From Chitinophaga filiformis (GTDB lineage: Bacteria > Bacteroidota > Bacteroidia > Chitinophagales > Chitinophagaceae): 64,000 nucleotides of DNA. The position numbers and the translations under genes are program-made. Below, piece after piece: positions 8,533 to 16,227 of the stretch. The notes beneath the pieces are model-generated. The model was not told where the DNA came from, made no database searches, and was given only the letters and a program-made list of their open reading frames with translations. The DNA lies in contig NZ_JAKIRP010000017.1 of assembly GCF_021646545.1 (NCBI RefSeq), positions 122,889 to 186,888 on the forward strand, read 5' to 3'. Numbering within the stretch: position 1 is the stretch's first letter; each line of letters opens with the position of its first letter.

Positions 8533-9000
8533 CTAATAAACTTCAAGGATCAACATATCCATTTTATTAAACAGAAATCCATCTCCCACTTTCTTCTGAA
8601 ACAGTAATTTTGCAAGCGGGGCGTCAGGTGATAGAAAAAATATTATCTGATCATCTATTACCTGTTTACCCAATCCGGCGGCAATAAAGAACGAATGCTG
8701 CTGACATCTTACCAGTGCCCCTGTTTGAGCAGTGGTATAAATGATGTCTGTATTCACCTTTTGTAATTTGTCAAGCTCCCTGATAATTTCTGCCAGTTGC
8801 CTGGCATACATATCCTTCTCCAGGTGTCCCATCGCTCGTCCCGTTTCATATTTATCACCCGCCGAACTTTTGTCTTCATTGTTAGCTGCCTCCTGTGCGC
8901 TATCAACAGCCGATTTCGCCATCGTGATCCTTTCTTCTATCATTGCCTCTCCGGCCTTTTTTAACCTGCTTTTAAAGGCGATCATATCCTGGCGTGTCAT
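8533..9000 (-). CDS. GreA/GreB-like protein
   Basis: The 155-residue protein has an N-terminal helical region with SSAGDKYETGRAMGHLEKDM (near residues 45-64), which is like the coiled-coil tip of Gre factors, and a C-terminal part with LSPDAPLAKLLFQKKVGDGF, as in the Gre C-terminal domain. True GreA rescues backtracked RNA polymerase. In Bacteroidota such proteins are often mislabelled as 3-oxoacyl-ACP synthase. Whether it binds RNA polymerase is not known; the tip lacks the usual acidic pair, as far as I can see. Confidence 0.65.
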   Translation of the reverse strand: MTRQDMIAFKSRLKKAGEAMIEERITMAKSAVDSAQEAANNEDKSSAGDKYETGRAMGHLEKDMYARQLAEIIRELDKLQKVNTDIIYTTAQTGALVRCQQHSFFIAAGLGKQVIDDQIIFFLSPDAPLAKLLFQKKVGDGFLFNKMDMLILEVY

Positions 9001-9087
9001 AAGTTGTTGATTGAATAGAGGTCAAGTTAAGAAAAATTTTGACCAGTACATTTTACGCTACCAGGTTATTCTTCCCTAATAAATATC

Positions 9088-10824
9088 CTAAAACCGCAGT
9101 TCCGTGTACGGAGGCAACGTAACCGTTGCAGCACTGTTTTTCATCATCCAGTTGCGATAGGAGAATATATAAAAATTAAAAGAAGGTACAAGATGATCCT
9201 TAGGATTTACCCTCCTGTAATCGGCAACCAGTGTAAAAGTCCGATCTAACTGGTCAGATAACATGGCCGCCTGTATGGAATTTCGCATACAAAGCAGTCT
9301 CACATTCTGACTGATGTCCGGACGTTGTAATATCTCCTGATATTTCTCAAGCATACGGGCAAGTGAAGCCTTACAGGAATCTCTCAGGGTTTCCGTACTC
9401 AAATGGCGTATTGCATAGTCTGTACTGTCTACAATGTTGGCGATATCCTGGTAGCCCGCTTCTGGATTTGTTACACCATAGATGGCATATTGCTCCTTCG
9501 ATGCTTTCCAGTAACCATAGCCATTATTAAGTGTAGCAGTAATAACGGGAGCTGCTTCATACCATTTTCTGCTGAATAACCGATCGCTAATGTCGGCCTT
9601 CAGATTAGCGTCATTCATTGCTTCGTAACATGCTGTGTCGGATCGAAACGGAATGACCCCCAATCCTGGTCTAAAATTGTCCAGAATATTCGAATGTAAC
9701 GTGTCGCTGAAAACATTGTTTTCGCTACTCACTACGAATGTTCGTTCCACTTGCCCCTGTTTATCCATTATTTTTATAGTTATCGGGCAGCGATAAGTTA
9801 TCGTAGAGATATAACCTGGTCGTCTAAAATCGGTAGAATACTCCGGCGCTTTATATTGCAGATCAAGGATGCCAGGTGTTACGATTTGCATAGTATAATC
9901 TGCAGTATCATTTTTCCCCGCCCGGTGTGCTTTAGTCTGAAAAAATACGGAGGTACTCAACATGCCTGGTCGAACAACAGGCGAGGCGATAAGGGCGTAT
10001 TTTTCGGCCTCTTTCAACTCTTTGATAAGACCATTCAGGTATAAAGGAGTAGCAGGATACAAGGTTTTTAGGTGGATATCTGCTTTTTCACTTTCCGGGG
10101 ATAGTACCAGTACGTTCCTGCTTGCGTACATCGCTCTCGTTTGCTCCGGTAAATCAGCAGCTTTATTCTTAAAAGCAGCAATTAGCTGTTGAAAATAGGC
10201 GTTGGATTCAGCATTGTTCCGGAATTCTGCATTCTGTGAATACTGGTTAAGAGAAAGCGCACCTTTGGTCAGCACAGAATCAGCATAACCGCGACACTCA
10301 GGCAATTCATTCCTGGCTACATCTGCAGCTGCTGCCAGATATGAAAATTGATAAGACAGATCGTAATTACTCCTGACGGCGAGGTCTTTAACGAGCACAT
10401 ACAGACACATCTTATGAATGTCGATCCACTTTTTCTTGTCCATCACTTCGCCCTTTGATGGATTACTGGGGGAAATGTAGTCCGGCTCTTTCAGGGCGCT
10501 AAATACCTCATCTTTCAAAAAGATCTTGTCGCAGGCGTTTACCAGCTCATTCAATTTCCCGCGTTCATTTTTAGCAAAAAGAGTGGTGTTGGCCTGATAC
10601 GATTGCTTAAAGTCGAGATATTCTGCTTTTGCCTGGTTGGCCAGCGTCATGCGACATGCACTGTCGCGGTATCCAGGTATCATTCTGAAACGTGCATCGA
10701 AGTCGAGCATTTTAAAAATGAGATCAGCCTTGATCTTTTCTCTGTTTTGTGCACTTGTGCCTTTGGGAAACGCCAATGATAGCAATAGGGTTACCCACAA
10801 TGTAACAGGTCGTAATTTAAACAT
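9088..10824 (-). CDS. Large secreted protein of unknown function
   Basis: The 578-residue protein has a signal peptide (residues 1-25, ending GTSAQ). The first 250 residues are mainly helical; the middle (about 290-370) looks like a beta-sandwich, and the last part is helical again. I recognise no catalytic motif and no membrane segment after the signal. It follows the nine-gene operon on the same strand, but a strong hairpin at 10831-10866 and about 120 bases separate them, so it may be a separate unit. Confidence 0.6.
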   Translation of the reverse strand: MFKLRPVTLWVTLLLSLAFPKGTSAQNREKIKADLIFKMLDFDARFRMIPGYRDSACRMTLANQAKAEYLDFKQSYQANTTLFAKNERGKLNELVNACDKIFLKDEVFSALKEPDYISPSNPSKGEVMDKKKWIDIHKMCLYVLVKDLAVRSNYDLSYQFSYLAAAADVARNELPECRGYADSVLTKGALSLNQYSQNAEFRNNAESNAYFQQLIAAFKNKAADLPEQTRAMYASRNVLVLSPESEKADIHLKTLYPATPLYLNGLIKELKEAEKYALIASPVVRPGMLSTSVFFQTKAHRAGKNDTADYTMQIVTPGILDLQYKAPEYSTDFRRPGYISTITYRCPITIKIMDKQGQVERTFVVSSENNVFSDTLHSNILDNFRPGLGVIPFRSDTACYEAMNDANLKADISDRLFSRKWYEAAPVITATLNNGYGYWKASKEQYAIYGVTNPEAGYQDIANIVDSTDYAIRHLSTETLRDSCKASLARMLEKYQEILQRPDISQNVRLLCMRNSIQAAMLSDQLDRTFTLVADYRRVNPKDHLVPSFNFYIFSYRNWMMKNSAATVTLPPYTELRF

Positions 10825-10830
10825 AGGATA

Positions 10831-10866
10831 GGAGGATTAGATTTCCTGGCGCGAAATTAATCCTCC
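10831..10866 (-). terminator. Strong imperfect hairpin upstream of the secreted protein
   Basis: GGAGGATTA pairs with TAATCCTCC, and inside it ATTTC pairs with GAAAT, giving about 14 pairs with one bulged C and a 7-base loop. It lies 80 bases after the end of the nine-gene operon and only 6 bases before the ATG at 10824. It has no T-tract, so it may instead control translation of the downstream gene. Confidence 0.4.
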
Positions 10867-10945
10867 CATTAGTAGTGAAACAAAAAGATTTATAAACGGT
10901 AAGCCGACTGGTTGTCAATACGATGTAAGTGGCAAGCCACCGCCC

Positions 10946-13432
10946 TTACAACGCCTGTATATGCAAATGATCCAACGCATCTGCAAACAGATACCTGATA
11001 TTGGCACCCCTTGCCTGTGCATTGCTGATCGCTGTACGCAGGGTATTCCTGGACGCCTCATTGGCAATATGCCCCAGATCTCCGTTAGTATTACCAGTAG
11101 GAGAGTGTTCATTCCAGCGGTTAGACAGGAATAAATTGCCCGTGGTGTTGAGGTGCTGATATTCCGGTAGCAGCGTAGGAGGTTGCGTGTTTGCATATAC
11201 GGTGATATGCCTGTTATAGGTATTAAAGTCATGGTCTGCGCCTGCACCATCCGCATATGGCGGTCTTGGCAATCCAAGTGCATAACTACCCGGAGCAAGA
11301 TTGTTAATAGCCGCTACTACGGCATCCAGGCATTGTTGCTGATTACGGATATCAATTCGTTTGCCGTCAATATGTGTAAGATCAATAGCAGTGCCATTGG
11401 AATGATGAGAGGACGCCGGCCGGATGTAACTAAGCATGCCAAAGGCCGGATTGGCGCTGCTATTATGGTCGAGGGAGAAATAGAGCATCTGTGAAATACT
11501 TTGTAACAGGCTCAGTGACGGTGTAAAAGTGTTGTTGTTTAACGTATAAGTGCCATTTGCCCTGATCTGTTCCAGCTGTTGCCGGATATTGACTGGAATC
11601 AGGACTCTGCCGGGATTAGACAGTATATCTCCCGCTATCTCCTGTACGGTAAGTCCTTTGCCGGTAGCAAAACCATTGATGCTTTGTGCGCCTGATGGGG
11701 CAGGAGTAGTGTCAAAACGCAGGAGGTTATTACGTTCTATGATAGAGATGAGAACATTCGCATAGTTTGGATCTGTAGCATAACCTGCACGGGCAATCTC
11801 CCGGGCAAACTGGCGTCCATCATTGGTATGATTGAATGCTTCACGGTATCGACCATTGCTGACAAGGAAATTGCCATGGTCATTGAAACTTTCCACAGCA
11901 TTGGCATAAGCCCTGAAATAATCTTTCACCCTCCAGCGGTAGCGTGTGGTGCCATTGCCATCTGTAAACTGTTCGATGGAAATGATCTCCGGATATGGGT
12001 GACGGCTACGATCGTTGTCACTATGGATCTCGGTAGTGGTCAGGAGCTGTTTTTCTCCGGTCCAGGAAGAGCCGGCCTTGATACCGAAGAAATTAAAGCG
12101 GGGAGCATGTTTGCCCCAGCCTGATTCCAGTGCAGCCTGCGCCAGTGTTACGGAAGCGGGTACGCGTGTCTGGCGCATACTGTCTATTGCGTTCTGTGCA
12201 AATTGCTGTATGAAATCGTCTTGTACGGTAAGATCGTTGGATAAAAATGCACGATTCTCGTAAGAGAATGACTGTGCATTGCTGGCGCCGCCATTCCACA
12301 TTTCTATTTCTGCATTACGACGGTTGACCAGTCCCTGGGAAGTAACCAGTGCACCGTTCTGTCTGATCTTCACCCATTTTCTCATTTCACCAGGGACTGC
12401 ACTATAGTTCCCTTCATTGAGTACCCTGCGTAAGGTAGACTTTTCGAAGGCGGCAGATCCGATGTTGTATACAAAACTGACAAGCGCATCGAACTGATGC
12501 TGGTTCAGTGTTACAGATATCTTTTGATTGATCGTGTCCTGAAAAGCACTTACTCTTTCCATCAGCAGTTCAGTAGCCCGCTGATCTGTGATGCCATTTT
12601 CATAGGGCTGTTCAGAGGCGGCGCCGTTGCAGTTGCCTTTATGTATCAGGGTACCATAGCCGATGGTGCAATGGCCTGCCTGATCATTGTACTTTCTTGC
12701 CCGGAAGCCTTCCAGTCTTTTGATAAGATCAATGCCGCCTGATGACAAGGTAGAAAATGATATCGCTGTTTTATAAGCAGAGAAGGAGTGGGCTTTAGAA
12801 ACGCCTGCCGGCCAGTGTACGATCTGTATCCTGCCGTCCCAGTCGTCGCTGACGCGTACTTCACGTTCAAATTTCACAAGGAAGTCGGAGAATTTCTCCG
12901 GATAGGTCGTACCCTTGGCAGGATCAATGATGGTCAGCGTAGTACCCTGGGGAGTACCATCGCCTTTGATAGCGGTCATGATGCGTGCATGTATGCCAAA
13001 TTTGGCGTCAGAGCCTTCTGCGGTAGTGACCCATATCGGACCATAGTTACGTAGGAGTTGTTCCCAGCCCGCAATGGTTAAACTCTGCGGATATTTAAAT
13101 TCAAATCCGGCTGTATTCAGGAAAGGTACCTTTTCTGTCGCCAATAGCCATTGATTGGCTTTGAATTTAGCAAGGTAAGTAGGCCCGATCGCGCCTATTG
13201 CAGTCTCAATAGAGGTAGAACGGTGGTCGCGCCAGGAAATCATCATTGTTGCCACTGTAGCCCAGCAAACCAGCCCGGAAGGCTGTTTAATGACATCCAC
13301 CGTACCGGGGATCTGATAATCCACGGCATCGAATGAATTGGCAAATCTTTCCACAATAGATGCAGATCTGGCGTAACTTCTGCGTCTTCCGGCACCAAGC
13401 AGGTTGCTTACTTCAAAGAAACGATTTTCCAT
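10946..13432 (-). CDS. Four-domain lytic protein: papain-like protease, GH24 lysozyme, GH73 glucosaminidase, LAS zinc peptidase
   Basis: The 828-residue protein has no signal peptide. Domain 1 (about 40-210) is papain-like, of the C39 type, with Cys56 in SGLVCWATVATMM, His148 and Asp170. Domain 2 (about 228-380) is a phage-type lysozyme: Glu241, Asp250 and Thr256 keep the spacing of the T4 lysozyme active site. Domain 3 (about 402-575) is a FlgJ-like glucosaminidase with Glu436 in AALESGWG and the YATDPNYANV helix. Domain 4 (about 590-828) has SHHSNGTAID (His677, Asp684) and DHLH (His822, His824), the SxHxxGxAxD...HxH zinc motif of LAS peptidases. Together they would cut protein, both glycan bonds and peptide stems. 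It is the last gene of the nine-gene operon. The target and export route are unknown. Confidence 0.85.
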   Translation of the reverse strand: MENRFFEVSNLLGAGRRRSYARSASIVERFANSFDAVDYQIPGTVDVIKQPSGLVCWATVATMMISWRDHRSTSIETAIGAIGPTYLAKFKANQWLLATEKVPFLNTAGFEFKYPQSLTIAGWEQLLRNYGPIWVTTAEGSDAKFGIHARIMTAIKGDGTPQGTTLTIIDPAKGTTYPEKFSDFLVKFEREVRVSDDWDGRIQIVHWPAGVSKAHSFSAYKTAISFSTLSSGGIDLIKRLEGFRARKYNDQAGHCTIGYGTLIHKGNCNGAASEQPYENGITDQRATELLMERVSAFQDTINQKISVTLNQHQFDALVSFVYNIGSAAFEKSTLRRVLNEGNYSAVPGEMRKWVKIRQNGALVTSQGLVNRRNAEIEMWNGGASNAQSFSYENRAFLSNDLTVQDDFIQQFAQNAIDSMRQTRVPASVTLAQAALESGWGKHAPRFNFFGIKAGSSWTGEKQLLTTTEIHSDNDRSRHPYPEIISIEQFTDGNGTTRYRWRVKDYFRAYANAVESFNDHGNFLVSNGRYREAFNHTNDGRQFAREIARAGYATDPNYANVLISIIERNNLLRFDTTPAPSGAQSINGFATGKGLTVQEIAGDILSNPGRVLIPVNIRQQLEQIRANGTYTLNNNTFTPSLSLLQSISQMLYFSLDHNSSANPAFGMLSYIRPASSHHSNGTAIDLTHIDGKRIDIRNQQQCLDAVVAAINNLAPGSYALGLPRPPYADGAGADHDFNTYNRHITVYANTQPPTLLPEYQHLNTTGNLFLSNRWNEHSPTGNTNGDLGHIANEASRNTLRTAISNAQARGANIRYLFADALDHLHIQAL

Positions 13433-13461
13433 TTTAGAACGGATTGAGTATTGTGAAAAAA

Positions 13462-15045
13462 TTACAGTGTTTTACCTAGTTCAAAATGCATCCCATCCTT
13501 CTTACCTTTGAAATGTCCTCCCCAGAAGAAACCCTGTTGATTGGCGATGGCTACCAGTTCTCTTACACATCCTTTTTGTCCCATCAGGGCAGGTTCCTGT
13601 CCAAATCCATTTGTGCCCGCGTTGATATCAAAAGCGGTTCCCCAGGCATGATTGCTGAGTGGTCTTGGCGATCTGTGTTGTGTACCGCGGATAAATCTGG
13701 CGGCATAACCTCCTTCGAAGGTCAGGATCCTGTCCAGCAGTCCTGCGGCTTCCCATGCTGCCCAAAGGGCTTTTAATCTTTCTTCGCCAGCTTTATGGAA
13801 GTTGATGATGCCATTTTGGATGACCTGATTACCGATTTTTTTACCGTTCAGCTGAGGAATGCTTACGCGTATAATGTTATCTGCGGCCCAGTTGTTCGTT
13901 ACCTTTATGCCGTCTCCACCGAAGGTGGAAGGATCTGCTTCATAAGTGAACGTACCGAATACTGCCGCACGTTCCGCAGAGGTCAATGGACGGATACTGG
14001 TAGGGCGTGGAGGCCAGTTTGGCCCGCTGGTATCGGCAGGACTCATCTGCAAGCTGGCAGGTTGTTCCGGAGCATCTGTCGCTGCTGGTTGCCGGCTTTG
14101 ATACCTGTGAATGTCGTCCAGGTCATTCAGAAATTCTAAGGGATTCGGTTCTTCTTCACTTTTCTTATTAACTGGCGGCGGCGCAGTTTTCCTGACAGGA
14201 GATGGAGGAGGCGGGTCCTGCACCTTGTCGAAATCATTGAACCTGTTAGTCAGTTCCTGTGCATCTACCTGAATGGTACCCAGATTGTATGCATTTGCAA
14301 ACTTCATATTTTGTGCAATACGATCAAATATTGCGTGTTCATTTTTAGCTGCGGGATCATTGCCCTTTGGAGCTGCCGGCTCGTCGACTGATTGTTGTTT
14401 GCCTACATCTTCACGATTAACGGTTTTCTTTACAGTAGGGTCATAGACCTTCTTGCCGGAAAGAATTGCCTGCAGGTCATTTACGATCTCTTCTTCCCTT
14501 GAGGAGAGTGAACCACTGCCTTGCGCCGGAGATTCAGCGGCGTCAGATCCCCGCATTTGTTTGATATCTTCCAGTAAGGCTGCGGTATCCGGACCTTCGT
14601 CATAGTCGGGTCCGGGGGCGGCAGGATATGTGGACGGTGCCGCTGCCTCGTCTGAAATGGCCTTTTCCATTGAGAAGGGGTCGAGTACACTCGTCTGCAG
14701 CTCCTGATGCTCACTTACGGGTGAAGCAGCGGGTGGGGTATATACCGGAACGTATGTATTCTCTTCCGGAGTAGATGATTGTAATACGTACTCCTCAAAA
14801 TGAGTTTCATCATTCACAACAGAGGCCTGAACAACATATTCTTCGAAGATGTCTCCGTTACTGTCTGCGGATGCAGCTACAACATATTCTTCAAACGGTA
14901 CATTATCTTTGACAGTGAGCACTTCTCCATTGTCAAAGCTTTCTGTCAGCGATTTTTGTTTTTTCTTTTGAGGACGCTGATGCCCACCGTAATAATCACG
15001 AAGCAGCTCGTCATAGCAGGAGTAAGGAGTATGTTTCTTCTTCAT
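13462..15045 (-). CDS. M15-type murein peptidase with three-fold repeat and long linker
   Basis: The 527-residue protein ends in a VanY/M15-like domain (about 355-527): SNHAWGTAFD at 464-473 gives zinc ligands His466 and Asp473, and His520 lies in DGMHFELG. The N-terminal 100 residues carry FEEYV(V/L) three times, at 51, 67 and 83, exactly 16 residues apart. Between lies a long proline- and alanine-rich region, with one ordered-looking helix, IFDRIAQNMKFANAYNLGTIQ, around residues 245-265. There is no signal peptide. The repeats and the helix are candidates for docking or sorting tags. It starts 11 bases after the stop of the upstream gene and is part of the nine-gene operon. Confidence 0.8.
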   Translation of the reverse strand: MKKKHTPYSCYDELLRDYYGGHQRPQKKKQKSLTESFDNGEVLTVKDNVPFEEYVVAASADSNGDIFEEYVVQASVVNDETHFEEYVLQSSTPEENTYVPVYTPPAASPVSEHQELQTSVLDPFSMEKAISDEAAAPSTYPAAPGPDYDEGPDTAALLEDIKQMRGSDAAESPAQGSGSLSSREEEIVNDLQAILSGKKVYDPTVKKTVNREDVGKQQSVDEPAAPKGNDPAAKNEHAIFDRIAQNMKFANAYNLGTIQVDAQELTNRFNDFDKVQDPPPPSPVRKTAPPPVNKKSEEEPNPLEFLNDLDDIHRYQSRQPAATDAPEQPASLQMSPADTSGPNWPPRPTSIRPLTSAERAAVFGTFTYEADPSTFGGDGIKVTNNWAADNIIRVSIPQLNGKKIGNQVIQNGIINFHKAGEERLKALWAAWEAAGLLDRILTFEGGYAARFIRGTQHRSPRPLSNHAWGTAFDINAGTNGFGQEPALMGQKGCVRELVAIANQQGFFWGGHFKGKKDGMHFELGKTL

Positions 15046-15056
15046 AGCCTGTACGT

Positions 15057-15794
15057 TTAAAGTCTGATATTCATTTTTACAAGGGTATAGGGATCGAAGG
15101 TCATGATCAGTTCAGATTCCTGTTGTGTGATATGATCTTTATTCAGTAATATTTTCAGTTCACTGGCACTGAACTCCATCACCTCTGCAAGTGTACTATT
15201 GATGACAGTTACCGGTGCATACTGCTTGTCCAGTGTGAGATTCTCTCCCTTCACATGCAGATACGGTCTTTCATTCTCATCCAGCGCCAGACTGACCGCC
15301 GTCACTCTTGGTGGTGTTTGATTTCTTCTCGACTTCTGTATCTGGTTAGCCAGTGTTTTATAATCGATCTCATTGTCGGTAGCGCGTTGTATGTCAACCT
15401 GTTTCTTCTCTACCGCCTGCAGATCATCAACAGAGCTAACACCCAGTTTACGTAGCTTTTTCTGCGTTTTGGTATCCACACCGATCTCTTCGATCTTGGT
15501 ATCATTTTTCAGTCCTGATATCTTGGTAGTGGCCCGCACCTGCTGGTCGGTAATAGATCCCAGCTGGATGTTGACCTTCGATGCACCTTCCTGACCAGGT
15601 TGGGCTGTAATAAACCTGATCTGATCTCCATCAAAAGTGGGGAAGATATTGAGGTCGATGGCCAGGTCCTTGACTGTATAGGTCAAAGGCTTATTGATAG
15701 CTTTGATAGCCAGTGTTTCACGTGTTTTGTCCAGCTCTACTACCAGAGAGTCGACAAAATCTTCCAGGTTCCAGTATTTGTTATCATTCGCCAT
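15057..15794 (-). CDS. Protein with trypco2-like N-terminus, helix-hairpin-helix-like middle and beta-rich C-terminus
   Basis: The 245-residue protein has three parts. Residues 1-95 (LEDFVDSLVVELDKTRE, then YTVKDLAIDLNIFP, then VNIQLGSI) follow the helix-strand-strand pattern of trypsin-co-occurring domain 2, a small domain found beside proteases in bacterial conflict systems. Residues 100-130 (IEEIGVDTKTQKKLRKLGVSSVDDL) look like a helix-hairpin-helix of the DUF4332 kind. Residues 155-245 look like an Ig-type sandwich. The trypco2 call is inference from pattern alone. Its start overlaps the upstream gene by 11 bases, so translation is probably coupled. Confidence 0.6.
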   Translation of the reverse strand: MANDNKYWNLEDFVDSLVVELDKTRETLAIKAINKPLTYTVKDLAIDLNIFPTFDGDQIRFITAQPGQEGASKVNIQLGSITDQQVRATTKISGLKNDTKIEEIGVDTKTQKKLRKLGVSSVDDLQAVEKKQVDIQRATDNEIDYKTLANQIQKSRRNQTPPRVTAVSLALDENERPYLHVKGENLTLDKQYAPVTVINSTLAEVMEFSASELKILLNKDHITQQESELIMTFDPYTLVKMNIRL

Positions 15795-16059
15795 CTTCAG
15801 ATGCGGTATATTTTTCAGCCTTTATAGTGATACTGTGATAAGATGGACGGAAGCTGGTATCCACTCTGTACAAGGGAGGGACAGTACCGATCCTCACTGT
15901 GCCATCATCATTTGTGCTGATATCAAGTTCTATGGGGGTACCAACTTCTATTTCATAAATGTAACTATGTACCCCGTTCTCCTCGTCACGGAGATCGCCG
16001 GAAATGTCCAGTATCTTATCAATGATACTGTTCAGTGGCAGAAAGGCTTCGTCCATCAT
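15784..16059 (-). CDS. Small protein, possibly trypco2-like
   Basis: The 91-residue protein begins with a helix (FLPLNSIIDKILDI) followed by strands YIYEIEVGTPIELDI, GTVRIGTV and SYHSITIKAE. The order and hydrophobic pattern match the N-terminal part of the next protein, so the two may be homologous. There is no signal peptide. It sits 6 bases after the 53-residue gene and overlaps the following gene by 11 bases. No enzyme motif is present; a structural or adaptor role in the operon's complex is likely. Confidence 0.6.
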   Translation of the reverse strand: MMDEAFLPLNSIIDKILDISGDLRDEENGVHSYIYEIEVGTPIELDISTNDDGTVRIGTVPPLYRVDTSFRPSYHSITIKAEKYTASEDGE

Positions 16060-16065
16060 AACGGA

Positions 16066-16227
16066 TCAGCTTTTGGTAACAGGGTTCAGTACCACCTTCA
16101 CATTCAGTTCTATATCGTATCCGTCAAATACATACCCGACATCAGAATCCGTACGTGTTTCTTCTGCCGGTGTTTCTTCGCTGTCATCTTCTGACATGCC
16201 GTAGTAGAATGGGTATTGCATAAGCAT
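16066..16227 (-). CDS. Very small operon protein (53 residues)
   Basis: A 54-codon frame starts at ATG 16225-16227, sharing one base with the upstream stop in a TAATG junction, and stops at TGA 16066-16068, 6 bases before the next ATG. A second ATG two codons in is also possible. The product opens with MLMQYPFYYGMSEDD, is acidic in the middle and ends in GYDIELNVKVVLNPV, a strand pattern like the IELDI and AIDLNI strands of the next two proteins. The exact fit between its neighbours is strong evidence that it is translated. Confidence 0.7.
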   Translation of the reverse strand: MLMQYPFYYGMSEDDSEETPAEETRTDSDVGYVFDGYDIELNVKVVLNPVTKS

